Of a DNA stretch of 64,000 bases, positions 7,039 through 16,187 are shown piece by piece. The DNA comes from Oleispirillum sp963668495 (lineage in GTDB: Bacteria; Pseudomonadota; Alphaproteobacteria; Rhodospirillales; Rhodospirillaceae): assembly GCA_963668495.1 (NCBI GenBank), contig OY764545.1, positions 1,922,001 through 1,986,000 on the forward strand. Direction: 5' to 3'. Position 1 is the first letter of the stretch. Each line of letters starts with the position of its first letter. The notes below the pieces were generated by a model. That model worked only from the letters and a program-made list of their open reading frames with translations. It searched no databases and was not told the origin of the DNA. The position numbers were made by a program, and so were the translations under genes.

Positions 7039-9302
7039 TGCCGGGTGATGCTGCCATAGTATCACGGCTGCTTTTGGGGCGGATTCGCGCGGTTATGGCG
7101 CGGCCCGGCCTTGCAGAGGAACGGCTGAACGAGATTGTGACGTGCATTGCCGAGCATCTCGAAGCGGCAGTGTGCTCCTGTTACGTTATGCGCGCTGGCG
7201 AGGTTCTGGAACTGTTTGCGACGCAAGGGCTGCGGGCCTCTGCCGTCCACACCACGCGTTTGCATGTGGGCGAGGGGCTGGTTGGTTTCATTGCAGCCCA
7301 TCCGCGGCCTTTGGCTTTGACTGATGCGTGGAGCCATCCGAACTTTGTCTACCGACCGGAAACCGGGGAAGAGGTATATCGTTCTTTCCTTGGAGTGCCG
7401 ATTGTCCGTGGGGCCCGAGTTGCCGGTGTGCTTGTGGTCCAGACCACAGAGACCCGTCAGTTCGCACCGGAGGCAATCGAGGCATTGGAAACCGTCGCAA
7501 TGGTGCTGGCGGAAATTCTGGTGTCCGGTGATCTGATTGATCGTGCTGAACAAATCCCTGTGGATGGTAATGCGCTGGTTCCGTTGCGGGTGACCGGGTT
7601 AAAATTGTCACCGGGGCTTGCTGTCGGTTCGGCCTATCTTCACCGTAAGGTGCCTTTTGTTAAGGAAATGATGGCGGAAGACCCGGAACGTGAAAGCGAA
7701 CGCTTTGACGGGGCTTTGGACCGTCTGCATGTGGCGCTGGATGAAATGCTGGCGGAAGATTCCGCAGGCCACAGTGAGTATCGGGATGTCCTTGAGGCAT
7801 ACCGTATGTTTGCGGCGGACCGTGGTTGGATTGAGCGTATTCGCGGTCATATCCTCGGCGGGATGTCTGCCGAAGCTGCTGTGCAACGGGCACAGGAAGA
7901 AAACCGCAAACGTTTGATTGAAGTTACCGATCCCTACATTCGGGAACGTTTGTACGATCTGGAAGATTTGACGGATCGATTGCTCCTGCACCTGATGGGG
8001 CAGGATATTGCTGACCATAGAGACCTGCCCAAGCACGCTATTTTGGTTGCCCGGACACTTGGTCCGGCAGAGTTGCTTGATTATGATCTGTCTCACCTGC
8101 GTGGCGTATTGCTTGAGGAAGGTTCCCCAAGCATGCATGTGGCTATCGTTGCTCGCGCCTTGAACATTCCCATGGTGGCCCGCGTGCCAGGTGTGCTCGG
8201 GAAAATCCATGCCGGTGATCAAGTTATCGTCGATGGCGATAACGGCAGTGTATTTATCCGCCCCAGCGAAGATGTTGTTGCCTCATTTACCGCATCCGTT
8301 GTCAGTCGTAAGGAAAAGCAGAAGGCATATGCCACGCTGCGGGATTTACCGTCTGTTACCCAAGATGGCGTTCGGGTTGATTTGTTGATGAATGCGGGGC
8401 TGTTGGCTGATGTCCCCATGCTTGACCAGCAAAATGCCGATGGCATCGGTTTGTACCGGACAGAATTGCCGTTTATGGTGCGACATGAAACACCGGATGT
8501 GGATGTGCAGACCGAACTGTATCGCGCAGTTATGGAGCAAACCGGGGATCGGCCTGTGTATTTTCGTACACTGGATGTTGGCGGTGATAAAATGCTGCCG
8601 TACTGGTCCAGTCGAGGCGAAGAAAACCCGGCAATGGGGTGGCGCTCTATTCGGATTACCTTGGACCATCCGGCAATCATGCGTCAGCAATTGCGGGCTT
8701 TGATCCGCGCGGCGGATAAACGGCCTTTGCACGTTATGTTTCCGATGGTCGCAGAAGTCGCAGAATTCGATGCCGCCCGTCGCATTCTGGATCTAGAGAT
8801 TACTCGGGCCCAGAACCGGGGGGAGTCCAGCCCTGAAGAATTGTCCGTTGGATGTATGTTGGAGGTTCCTTCACTGGCCTTTCAATTGCCACAGTTGTTG
8901 GAACGGGTGGACTTCCTGTCGGTTGGCTCCAACGATTTGGCTCAGTTTCTGTTCGCACGCGATCGGGGCAACCAGCGTATAGCCGAAAGGTACGATTTAT
9001 TATCGCCTCCGTTCCTGAAATTGTTGCATGAAGTGCAGACAAAGTGCCGAGATTATGATGTGCCGTGTTCCTTGTGCGGGGAAATGGCCGCTGATCCATT
9101 GGATAGTATGGCGCTCATTGGTCTTGGTTTCCGCCGTCTGTCAGTGAATGGTCCGGCGATTGGCCCGGTTAAGGCTATGGTACGCAGCATGAATGTTCGG
9201 GATACGGAGCATCTCATGCAGAAACTATTGAATTCGTCTGTACACAGTGTGCGTTCAGTGTTGTCGGCGTTTGCCATTGACCACGGAGTGAATGTATCCT
9301 GA
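7038..9302 (+). CDS. ptsP: Nitrogen-PTS phosphotransferase enzyme I (EI-Ntr)
   Basis: A 754-residue PTS enzyme I of the nitrogen-related type. It begins with a GAF domain (about 20-165), which in homologues senses glutamine or 2-oxoglutarate, followed by the EI domains. The phosphorylated histidine is His367 in EEGSPSMHVAIVARAL; the PEP-binding barrel shows GIGLYRTELPFM, FRTLDVGGDK and the conserved C-terminal LCGEMAADP. It transfers phosphate from PEP to NPr and then EIIA-Ntr, which in alphaproteobacteria influences nitrogen, carbon and (p)ppGpp signalling. The ATG overlaps the previous stop by one base. Proximity of ptsP to lysC is a common alphaproteobacterial arrangement. Confidence 0.95.
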   Translation: MPGDAAIVSRLLLGRIRAVMARPGLAEERLNEIVTCIAEHLEAAVCSCYVMRAGEVLELFATQGLRASAVHTTRLHVGEGLVGFIAAHPRPLALTDAWSHPNFVYRPETGEEVYRSFLGVPIVRGARVAGVLVVQTTETRQFAPEAIEALETVAMVLAEILVSGDLIDRAEQIPVDGNALVPLRVTGLKLSPGLAVGSAYLHRKVPFVKEMMAEDPERESERFDGALDRLHVALDEMLAEDSAGHSEYRDVLEAYRMFAADRGWIERIRGHILGGMSAEAAVQRAQEENRKRLIEVTDPYIRERLYDLEDLTDRLLLHLMGQDIADHRDLPKHAILVARTLGPAELLDYDLSHLRGVLLEEGSPSMHVAIVARALNIPMVARVPGVLGKIHAGDQVIVDGDNGSVFIRPSEDVVASFTASVVSRKEKQKAYATLRDLPSVTQDGVRVDLLMNAGLLADVPMLDQQNADGIGLYRTELPFMVRHETPDVDVQTELYRAVMEQTGDRPVYFRTLDVGGDKMLPYWSSRGEENPAMGWRSIRITLDHPAIMRQQLRALIRAADKRPLHVMFPMVAEVAEFDAARRILDLEITRAQNRGESSPEELSVGCMLEVPSLAFQLPQLLERVDFLSVGSNDLAQFLFARDRGNQRIAERYDLLSPPFLKLLHEVQTKCRDYDVPCSLCGEMAADPLDSMALIGLGFRRLSVNGPAIGPVKAMVRSMNVRDTEHLMQKLLNSSVHSVRSVLSAFAIDHGVNVS

Positions 9303-9420
9303 GGGTGGATTGTTCATGGTAATGCCCTTTATGGGGGTTATGTACGCTCAATTGTGTACTTCTGGCGTAGACAGGAAATCTGCAAACGGACATACTGTCA
9401 CGCGATTTAGGTCTTGTTTG

Positions 9421-9454
9421 AATCCATTGACATTGTGTGTGCATACAATGGATT
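9421..9454. repeat. 9-bp inverted repeat upstream of the RodZ-like gene
   Basis: AATCCATTG (9421-9429) and CAATGGATT (9446-9454) form perfect arms around a 16-base GT-rich loop, just before the Shine-Dalgarno sequence (about 9461) of the next gene. It may be an mRNA hairpin or an operator. The rest of the 174-base gap after ptsP shows nothing recognisable. Confidence 0.5.
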
Positions 9455-9476
9455 GATAGTTGGGGAAGGCAGTCTC

Positions 9477-10775
9477 GTGGTCGATCAAACGCAGTTGAAT
9501 ATGCCGCAATCGGATAGTTCGGGGCCGGAAGGAAACAACACACAGAAGCCGGGGGGCAATGTCGGGGCGCTGTTAAAGGCGTCTCGTGAACGTCTGGGCT
9601 ATGACTTGGATCCGCTGGCAGAATCTTTGCGCATTCGCCGTATTTATCTTGAAGCGATTGAAGACGGTCACTATGACCGTCTGCCCGGAAATGCATACGC
9701 CGTTGGTTTTATTCGCTCATATGCTGAACAGCTCGGCCTTGATGGCAATGAGCTTGCAGATAGATTTAAGGATGAAATCGGTGTTGTCCGTGCTCCGGTG
9801 CCGAAACATGTGGCGACACCTGAGCCGATGAAATCCCGTGGTGGCCTGCCCATAGGTCCCATTCTTATGAGCCTGTCCATCGCTGCGGCTGCGGGTTTTG
9901 GTGGTTGGTATTACATCACGGCGAAGGATCAGGCTGAGATGATACCGTCCATTCCTGCATCTTTGCATGAGAAAGTTTCGGATGCGCCTTTGCTTTCTGG
10001 TGAGGAGAAAAACACAGAGGAACCGCCGAAGGCTGCCGAGGTAAAGAAGCCTGAACCAAAGCCAGAGGAACCGCCGAAGGTTGTTGAGGTAAAGAAGCCT
10101 GAGCCGAAGCCTGAGGAGCCACCGAAGATTGCCGAGGTAAAAAAGCCTGAGCCGAAGCCAGTGGAACCGCCGAAGGTTGTTGAGGTAAAGAAGCCTGAGC
10201 CGAAGCCAGTGGAGCCGCCGAAGGTTGCCGAGGTAAAAAAGCCTGAGCCGAAGCCAGTGGAGCCGCCGAAGGTTGTTGAGGTAAAAAAGCCTGAGCCGAA
10301 GCCAGTGGAGCCGCCGAAGGTTGCCGAGGTAAAAAAGCCTGAGCTGAAGCCAGCAGAGCCGCCGAAGGTTGTTGAGGCTAAAAAACCAGAACCCAAGGCT
10401 GAAGTGCAGAAAACGGAAGAGCCCAAAAAGGTTGTGGATAGAATGCGGCCTAAGCCAATTCCGGTTGTTATCAATTCGGACGGCTCACGCACGTATGGCT
10501 CTATTGAAGGTGGAACATCGGTCGAGTTGGTGGCAACTGCGGATACTTGGGTGCAAGTAACGGAAGGTGAAACTCTGCTTTTGACCCGTGTTTTGCATCC
10601 GGGAGACCGCTTTATTGCTCCTAAGCGCGAAGGGTTAAAGCTGATGACGGGCAATGCGGGCGGTCTTGAGTTGAAAGTCGATAACAAAGTGATGCGCACC
10701 TTGGGAGAGCAAGGCAAGGTCTTGCGAGATGTCAGCCTTGACGCCAAGGCATTGCAACAGCAATTCTCCCAGTGA
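9477..10775 (+). CDS. RodZ-like transmembrane HTH protein with DUF4115 domain
   Basis: A 432-residue protein. I place the start at GTG 9477, which has GGGGAAGG about 8 bases upstream; a longer upstream frame lacks such a site. Layout: cytoplasmic Cro/RodZ-type helix-turn-helix (GALLKASRERLGYDL through GFIRSYAEQLGLD), one transmembrane helix (PIGPILMSLSIAAAAGFGGW), a long Pro/Lys/Glu linker made of 16-residue repeats, and a C-terminal DUF4115 domain. RodZ couples MreB to the cell-wall elongation machinery in rod-shaped bacteria, and this is the likely role. The repeat linker probably spans the periplasm. The gene precedes ispG, an order often seen near rodZ (rodZ-ispG-hisS), which supports the assignment. 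Confidence 0.82.
   Translation: MVDQTQLNMPQSDSSGPEGNNTQKPGGNVGALLKASRERLGYDLDPLAESLRIRRIYLEAIEDGHYDRLPGNAYAVGFIRSYAEQLGLDGNELADRFKDEIGVVRAPVPKHVATPEPMKSRGGLPIGPILMSLSIAAAAGFGGWYYITAKDQAEMIPSIPASLHEKVSDAPLLSGEEKNTEEPPKAAEVKKPEPKPEEPPKVVEVKKPEPKPEEPPKIAEVKKPEPKPVEPPKVVEVKKPEPKPVEPPKVAEVKKPEPKPVEPPKVVEVKKPEPKPVEPPKVAEVKKPELKPAEPPKVVEAKKPEPKAEVQKTEEPKKVVDRMRPKPIPVVINSDGSRTYGSIEGGTSVELVATADTWVQVTEGETLLLTRVLHPGDRFIAPKREGLKLMTGNAGGLELKVDNKVMRTLGEQGKVLRDVSLDAKALQQQFSQ
10020..10403 (+). repeat. 48-bp tandem repeat encoding a 16-residue Pro/Lys linker
   Basis: Unit starts (E-P-P-K) fall at 10020, 10068, 10116, 10164, 10212, 10260, 10308 and 10356, giving seven full copies and a degenerate eighth. The unit reads EPPKVVEVKKPEPKPV with KVVEV and KVAEV variants alternating in the middle copies, so part of the array has a 96-bp higher-order period. 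The repeats lie in the linker of the RodZ-like protein and keep the reading frame. Confidence 0.95.
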
Positions 10776-10841
10776 TTTTGCTAAGACACGGGTGGTTTGT
10801 CGGCACCCTGTAAGTACGGACAGTGAAAGGTAAGGTCCCCT

Positions 10842-11960
10842 GTGACCACAACAGACTATCGCCGGATTACCCGTCGGAAGACCCGCCAAGTGCGGGTCGG
10901 TTCCGTTTTGGTCGGTGGAGATGCGCCCATCAGTGTGCAGTCCATGACCAACACCCTGACATCTGATGTGGAAGGGACGTTGGCGCAAATTCGCACAATG
11001 GAAAAAGCCGGGGTGGATATTGTCCGGGTTTCCTGCCCGGATACGGATTCAACCGCTGCGTTGTCTCGGATTGTTCAGGGCTGTTCGGTTCCGGTGGTTG
11101 CGGATATTCACTTCAATTATCGTCGTGGGATTGAAGCGGCAGAGGCCGGGGCAGCCTGCCTGCGTATCAATCCCGGCAATATTGGCTCAAACGATCGCGT
11201 GCGAGAGGTAATTAAGGCCGCCAAGGACAACGGCTGTTCCATGCGCATTGGTGTCAACGCGGGCAGCCTTGACCGCCATCTTTTGGAAAAATATGGTGAG
11301 CCGTGTCCTGAAGCCATGGTCGAAAGTGCCTTAGACCATGCCCGGATTCTTGAGGACAATGACTTTTTTGATTTCAAAATCAGTGTAAAGGCATCCGATG
11401 TCTTTATGACGATGGCGGCTTACGAACAATTGGCGGCGGTATGTGATTATCCGCTTCACCTTGGTGTGACTGAGGCCGGGGGATTGCGCACGGGCACTGT
11501 TAAATCCGCAATCGGGATGGGCTGGCTGCTGCAAAAGGGGATCGGTGATACCCTGCGTGTGTCTTTATCCGCAGACCCGGCAGAGGAAGTTCGGGTTGGT
11601 TTTGATATCCTGAAATCCCTTGATCTGCGCCATCGTGGTGTGCGGATTGTGTCGTGCCCATCTTGTGCGCGGCAGGGGTTTGATGTGCCGACTGTCGTTG
11701 CGGAATTGGAAAAGCGACTGGAACATATTGTGACTCCGGTGACTCTGTCCGTGCTTGGCTGCGTGGTTAACGGTCCCGGTGAAGCCAAGTCTACGGAAAT
11801 CGGTCTAACCGGAGGCGGTAAAGGCAAGCACAAGGTTTTCATCTGTGGTATCCCGGATCATACGGTGGATACTGATGCAATTGTTGACCATTTGGTCGAT
11901 CTTGTGGAAAAACGTGTACAGTTTTTGCAACAGACAGACGGAATTGATGGCGGCGAATGA
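10842..11960 (+). CDS. ispG: 4-hydroxy-3-methylbut-2-enyl diphosphate synthase IspG
   Basis: A 372-residue [4Fe-4S] enzyme of the MEP isoprenoid pathway, converting MEcPP to HMBPP with reducing equivalents from flavodoxin or ferredoxin. Visible: SVQSMTNTLTSD near the N-terminus, VADIHFNYR, RINPGNIG, GVNAGSLD and LHLGVTEAGG. The cluster ligands are in SCPSCARQ and GCVVNGPGE in the C-terminal domain. This is the short bacterial form without the plant/chlamydial insert. The start is GTG 10842 with AAGGT upstream. hisS follows after 42 bases. The window's SUF operon would be one source of its cluster. Confidence 0.96.
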   Translation: MTTTDYRRITRRKTRQVRVGSVLVGGDAPISVQSMTNTLTSDVEGTLAQIRTMEKAGVDIVRVSCPDTDSTAALSRIVQGCSVPVVADIHFNYRRGIEAAEAGAACLRINPGNIGSNDRVREVIKAAKDNGCSMRIGVNAGSLDRHLLEKYGEPCPEAMVESALDHARILEDNDFFDFKISVKASDVFMTMAAYEQLAAVCDYPLHLGVTEAGGLRTGTVKSAIGMGWLLQKGIGDTLRVSLSADPAEEVRVGFDILKSLDLRHRGVRIVSCPSCARQGFDVPTVVAELEKRLEHIVTPVTLSVLGCVVNGPGEAKSTEIGLTGGGKGKHKVFICGIPDHTVDTDAIVDHLVDLVEKRVQFLQQTDGIDGGE

Positions 11961-12002
11961 CGGCCTGCCGACTGATTTTGTTTCATAAGAAAGGATAACG
12001 GG

Positions 12003-13274
12003 GTGGCGAAGCTCCAGCCGGTGCGAGGGACGCACGATCTTTTGCCTGCACAGATGCGGGCGCACAGTTTTGTGGTCGATACGACGCGTATGACGGCAGC
12101 CTTGTACGGTTATGCGGAAATGGCGACGCCGATCTTTGAATTTTCCAATGTTTTTGCGCGGACATTGGGGGATACGTCGGACATCGTCACCAAGGAAATG
12201 TATACCTTTCAGGATCGTAAGGGGGAAAACATCACCCTGCGTCCTGAAGGAACGGCAGGCATTGCCCGGTCATTTATTTCCAATGGCTTGGCCAATGAAC
12301 TGCCATTCAAAGCCTTTTATTCCGGGCCGATGTTCCGGTATGAACGCCCGCAAAAAGGCCGCCAGCGCCAGTTCCATCAAGTTGGTGCTGAATTGCTTGG
12401 TGTTGCTGATCCGCAGGGGGATGTGGAAATCATCGCCATGGGGCATCAGGTGCTGCAAGCCCTTAATCTTCAGGGCAATATCACTCTGGAACTGAATACC
12501 CTTGGCGATACGGAAAGTCGTGATGCCTATCGCGCTGCGCTTGTCGACTACCTGACGCAGTTTAAGGATAAGCTATCCCGCGACAGTGTCGAGCGTTTGG
12601 ACAAAAACCCACTGCGTATTTTGGATTCCAAGGACGAGGGCGACCGCGAGATTGTTAAGGATGCACCGTTGCTTGCCGAATATCTGAATCCGGCTTCGGT
12701 GGAGTTCTATGACATTCTGAAAAACGGTCTCATGGATCTGGGGATCGACTTTGTCGAAAACCCGCGTTTGGTTCGGGGGTTGGACTATTACGGACACACA
12801 GCATTTGAATTCACGACAGATGCCTTGGGTGCTCAGGGCACGGTGATGGCTGGTGGTCGTTACGATGGTTTGATTAAAACCATGGGTGGCCCACAAACTT
12901 CTGGTGTTGGTTGGGCCGCTGGGGTGGAGCGTTTGTCTCTGTTGTTGAATGCTGCACCGGATGCACCGCGTCCGATTGCCGTGATCCCGGCTGGCAGTGA
13001 TGACGTCATCCGACGTGAAGCTATGGTTTTGGCGGATCGTCTGCGTCGTTCAGGTTTCCATGTTGATCTTGGTTTTTCCGGTAACATGGGCAAACGGATG
13101 AAACGTGCGGACAAACTGAATGCCAGAGCCGCAGTGATTTTCGGTGAGGATGAACGTCTTGCCCGCATTGTGACAATCCGTGATCTGGATACAGGGGAGC
13201 AGTTCTCCGTATCGTTGCAGGCGATGGAAAGTAAGCTGTCCGATATTGTCAATGCTCCGTCGGCTAAGGGATAA
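12003..13274 (+). CDS. hisS: Histidyl-tRNA synthetase
   Basis: A 423-residue class II aminoacyl-tRNA synthetase that charges tRNA-His. It begins with the typical VRGTHDLLP, has a class II motif 2 region (LRPEGTAGIARSF, then FRYERPQKGRQRQFHQ), the histidine-specific segment LVRGLDYYGHTAFEF and motif 3 around AGGRYDGL. The C-terminal anticodon-binding domain starts near residue 325. The start is GTG 12003 with AAGGATAA upstream. Length is normal. Only 3 bases separate its stop from prfA, so hisS, prfA and prmC probably form one transcript. Confidence 0.96.
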   Translation: MAKLQPVRGTHDLLPAQMRAHSFVVDTTRMTAALYGYAEMATPIFEFSNVFARTLGDTSDIVTKEMYTFQDRKGENITLRPEGTAGIARSFISNGLANELPFKAFYSGPMFRYERPQKGRQRQFHQVGAELLGVADPQGDVEIIAMGHQVLQALNLQGNITLELNTLGDTESRDAYRAALVDYLTQFKDKLSRDSVERLDKNPLRILDSKDEGDREIVKDAPLLAEYLNPASVEFYDILKNGLMDLGIDFVENPRLVRGLDYYGHTAFEFTTDALGAQGTVMAGGRYDGLIKTMGGPQTSGVGWAAGVERLSLLLNAAPDAPRPIAVIPAGSDDVIRREAMVLADRLRRSGFHVDLGFSGNMGKRMKRADKLNARAAVIFGEDERLARIVTIRDLDTGEQFSVSLQAMESKLSDIVNAPSAKG

Positions 13275-13277
13275 AAT

Positions 13278-14360
13278 ATGGCGTTTGATGAAAAGTTGGA
13301 TCAAGTTGTCCGCCGTTATGATGAGGCCAATGGTCGCCTGAGCACGGAACCTGATCTTGACCCGAAAACCGTGGTGGAATTGTCACGGGAAATATCTGAA
13401 CTTGGCCCGGTTGTTGAAAAAATCCGGCAATTGCAACAGGTTCAGGCTGATATGGCTGAAGCCGAAGCCATGTTGTCGGATGCTGACGCTGATGCAGATA
13501 TGAAAGAGCTGGCTCAGGAAGAGTTACTGGCGTGTAAGGAGCAATTGCCCACACTGCAGGAAGCCGTACAGATAGCTCTTCTGCCGAAGGACGTTGACGA
13601 TGAACGCAACGCAATTCTGGAAGTACGGGCCGGCACCGGGGGCGAAGAAGCGGCACTGTTCGCTGCGGATTTGTTCCGCATGTATCAACGCTATGCTGCC
13701 GAGCGTGGCTGGCGCATCGAAGTCATGGAAATGAATGACACCGGTATTGGCGGGATTAAGGAAGTCTCGGCAACGATTTCTGGAAGCGGCGTATTCGCCC
13801 GCCTGAAATTTGAATCCGGCGTGCATCGCGTGCAACGGGTGCCGGCAACGGAATCCGGTGGTCGCATTCATACTTCTGCGGCAACGGTTGCGGTTTTGCC
13901 CGAAGCCAAAGACGTTGATATTGAAATCAATGAGTCTGATTTGCGCATTGATACCTATCGCTCTCAGGGTGCTGGTGGTCAGCACGTGAACACGACGGAT
14001 TCTGCTGTGCGGATTACCCATATCCCGACCGGAGTTGTTGCAGCGTGTCAGGAAGAAAAGTCCCAGCATAAGAACAAGGCAAAGGCCATGACCATGCTGC
14101 GATCCAAACTGTATGAGGAAGCACGACGCAAGGAAAACGAGGAACGCTCCGCCAACCGGAAGTCACAAGTCGGTTCTGGCGATCGGTCCGAACGTATCCG
14201 TACGTACAACTTCCCGCAGGGGCGTGTGACCGACCACAGAATCAATCTGACTTTGTATAATTTGGATAAAGTGGTTGACGGTTCTGCTTTGGATGATGTG
14301 ATCGATCCGCTGATTTCCGAAGAACAGGCAGCACTGCTAGCGGAGTTTTCCAACGCATGA
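13278..14360 (+). CDS. prfA: Peptide chain release factor 1
   Basis: A 360-residue class I release factor that recognises UAA and UAG. The stop-codon-reading PAT motif is present (RVPATESGGRIHTS) and the catalytic GGQ lies in SQGAGGQHVNTTDSAVR at about residue 234. The N-terminal alpha-helical domain and the C-terminal RTYNFPQGRVTDHRI segment are normal. PrfA is the substrate of the next gene product, PrmC, which methylates the GGQ glutamine; the two coding regions overlap by 4 bases (ATGA), giving translational coupling. Confidence 0.97.
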   Translation: MAFDEKLDQVVRRYDEANGRLSTEPDLDPKTVVELSREISELGPVVEKIRQLQQVQADMAEAEAMLSDADADADMKELAQEELLACKEQLPTLQEAVQIALLPKDVDDERNAILEVRAGTGGEEAALFAADLFRMYQRYAAERGWRIEVMEMNDTGIGGIKEVSATISGSGVFARLKFESGVHRVQRVPATESGGRIHTSAATVAVLPEAKDVDIEINESDLRIDTYRSQGAGGQHVNTTDSAVRITHIPTGVVAACQEEKSQHKNKAKAMTMLRSKLYEEARRKENEERSANRKSQVGSGDRSERIRTYNFPQGRVTDHRINLTLYNLDKVVDGSALDDVIDPLISEEQAALLAEFSNA

Positions 14361-15217
14361 TGACCTTGGGGGAAGTGCTGACGCAGGCGCAACATCGCCT
14401 TGCTATGGCGGGGGTTGATGATCCGCGCCGTGATGCACGTTTGATCATTGGTGCCTTGCTGGATATCAGTCAGGCGACAATGGTTGGTTTCCCGGAAACG
14501 GCTATTTCAAAAGATCATTTGGATGTGATCGATGCGGCGATTGCGCGTCGGGTCAAACGTGAGCCTGTGTCCAGAATCCTTGGTGAACGGGAGTTTTTCG
14601 GGCTGCCGTTCCGCCTTGGCCCTGAAACCCTTGATCCGCGCCCGGATTCAGAAACCATCGTTGAGGCTGGCATTGCTTGCCTTCGCAAGGTTTGCAATGG
14701 ACGGGTCTTGGACTTGGGGACCGGGACCGGCTGTCTGTTGTTGTCGATTTTATCGGAAGTTAAGGACGCTACCGGGTTGGGTATGGACGTTTCCGACAAT
14801 GCAATTGAAACCGCCAGACTGAATGCGAACTATTTGGATTTGCAGGACCGAGCGCGCTTTGTAAGGGAAAGCTGGTTGGCGGATAGCTGGCGAACCCTGA
14901 TTGGTGACGGTTATCACCTTGTGGTTGCTAACCCGCCCTATATTCCTGATCAGGATATTGATGGATTGTCGCCTGAAGTCCGTAATTTTGATCCGTTACG
15001 CGCGTTGGCTGGGGGGCATGATGGATTGGACCCGTATCGTCATTTGATCCCGCATGTGCCGCAACTTTTGCAGCCCAAGGGGTGGGCCGTTTTTGAGGTC
15101 GGTATCGGTCAGGCAGAAGATGTTGCTACGCTGTTTCGGGATGCAGGTATGATTGTAACGGGAATGCCAAAGGATTTAGGCGGTATTTCACGCTGTGTTG
15201 TCGCGCACAAAGAGTGA
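14357..15217 (+). CDS. prmC: Release factor glutamine N5-methyltransferase PrmC
   Basis: A 286-residue SAM-dependent methyltransferase. The N-terminal helical domain binds the release factor; the catalytic domain shows PRPDSETIVEA, the SAM loop VLDLGTGTGCLLLSIL and the substrate-binding NPPY motif (VVANPPYIPDQD). It methylates the Gln of GGQ in release factors 1 and 2, increasing termination efficiency. The ATG is inside the last codons of prfA. A 345-base gap follows before the DUF4167 gene. Confidence 0.96.
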   Translation: MMTLGEVLTQAQHRLAMAGVDDPRRDARLIIGALLDISQATMVGFPETAISKDHLDVIDAAIARRVKREPVSRILGEREFFGLPFRLGPETLDPRPDSETIVEAGIACLRKVCNGRVLDLGTGTGCLLLSILSEVKDATGLGMDVSDNAIETARLNANYLDLQDRARFVRESWLADSWRTLIGDGYHLVVANPPYIPDQDIDGLSPEVRNFDPLRALAGGHDGLDPYRHLIPHVPQLLQPKGWAVFEVGIGQAEDVATLFRDAGMIVTGMPKDLGGISRCVVAHKE

Positions 15218-15562
15218 TACAAGTCGCGAAATGACGATTATTTAGGGTTTAGATGAAAAAATCGGTTGGAAAGTGTGACAGGACCGTTTAGTTTCCAATC
15301 ATCAATGTACACAAAGCGGCCCAACTGCCGCATGGGGCCCAGACCGTAATCCTTGGTGGATAAGGGTGCTGGTGCGTGTACAGCCGATGCAAATACATCC
15401 AATATCCGTGACCCGCGCCATAGAAATGGTGGGTGGTGTTCGGGTTCGTGGTACGGCTCCCGTGTCGGAAGTCTATGACAGATTTTGTTGCTTGATGGGT
15501 GTTTGTCTCAGTCATCAAAGGCACATGTAATTCGTGCAACCTCTCGTGGTTAATGTAGCGTT
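15218..15562. other. 345-base intergenic region, no gene recognised
   Basis: This stretch between prmC and the DUF4167 gene has no convincing reading frame. A 9-base inverted repeat with one G-T pair (GGTTGGAAA/TTTCCAATC, about 15263-15300) and a second pairing (GGCCC/GGGCC around 15322-15343) are visible. An uncharacterised RNA is possible, but I see no terminator at either end and no match to 6S, SRP, RNase P or tmRNA landmarks. The promoter of the DUF4167 gene must lie in its right part. Confidence 0.4.
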
Positions 15563-16111
15563 ATGAAACAGCATTCTAATCAAAAACCGCGTCCACGCGG
15601 CAGTCGCCCTAACAATCAACGTAAAGGGCCGTCCCGTAATCAAAATTACGATAGTAACGGTCCAAGTGTTCGGATCCGTGGGTCTGCACATCAGGTCATG
15701 GATAAGTACCTGACTTTGGCTCGTGATGCTGCGGGACAGGGCGACCGCGTTCTGTCAGAAAACTATTTGCAGCATGCAGAACACTATTTCCGTATTGTTC
15801 AAAGTCAGCAACCGCGTACGCCTCGTGTAGCCAATCCGGCAGCCGCAGGTGCTGCGGATGGTGCCGAAGCTCCGATTATGGAAGATGAAGTACAGGTGGC
15901 TGAAGACGAAACAAACGCGGGCGATGAACAAGAAAATCATCAGCCTCGTCGTCAACCTCGTCCGCGTCGCCCGCGTAGAACTCAACAAACGTCGGAAAAT
16001 CAAACGGAAGCCAATGAAGATGCAGTTGCGGCACCTGAAGCCATTGTCGAACGGACAAATGTGCAGGAAGCCCCGGAGCAAGCAGGCGAGCAGGAAACTG
16101 TTGCCGTTTAG
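15563..16111 (+). CDS. DUF4167 domain protein
   Basis: A 182-residue basic-then-acidic protein common in alphaproteobacteria. The conserved part is N-terminal: a run rich in Arg, Asn, Pro and Gln, then VRIRGSAHQVMDKYLTLARDA, GDRVLSENYLQHAEHYFRIV. This is the DUF4167 domain (about 35-90). The rest is low complexity, alternating Glu-rich and Arg/Pro-rich (RRQPRPRRPRR), and is probably disordered. The basic regions suggest nucleic-acid or ribosome association, but function is unknown. An intrinsic terminator follows within 30 bases, and clpB follows on the same strand, a common neighbourhood. Confidence 0.88.
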   Translation: MKQHSNQKPRPRGSRPNNQRKGPSRNQNYDSNGPSVRIRGSAHQVMDKYLTLARDAAGQGDRVLSENYLQHAEHYFRIVQSQQPRTPRVANPAAAGAADGAEAPIMEDEVQVAEDETNAGDEQENHQPRRQPRPRRPRRTQQTSENQTEANEDAVAAPEAIVERTNVQEAPEQAGEQETVAV

Positions 16112-16140
16112 CTGCTGCAGTATTGTGAATAGCCAAATTA

Positions 16141-16164
16141 AGCCGGGAATGTCCCGGCTTTTTT
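16141..16164 (+). terminator. Intrinsic terminator after the DUF4167 gene
   Basis: A perfect 8-bp GC-rich stem (AGCCGGGA/TCCCGGCT, loop ATG) followed by a run of T residues. It ends the DUF4167 transcript and separates it from clpB. Confidence 0.92.
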
Positions 16165-16187
16165 GTGTTTAAGCGGTATGGGAAGGG

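Noticed and set aside
10020..10403. Regular 48-bp repeats resembling a CRISPR array
   Set aside because: The repeats are contiguous without spacers and encode an in-frame linker of the RodZ-like protein.
9929..10747. 272-codon minus-strand frame rich in Gly/Ser/Phe/Thr
   Set aside because: It is the antisense shadow of the Pro/Lys repeat region; no ribosome site and no family.
15288..15539. 83-codon minus-strand frame between prmC and the DUF4167 gene
   Set aside because: Composition rich in His and Thr, no ribosome site, no family features; region more likely non-coding.
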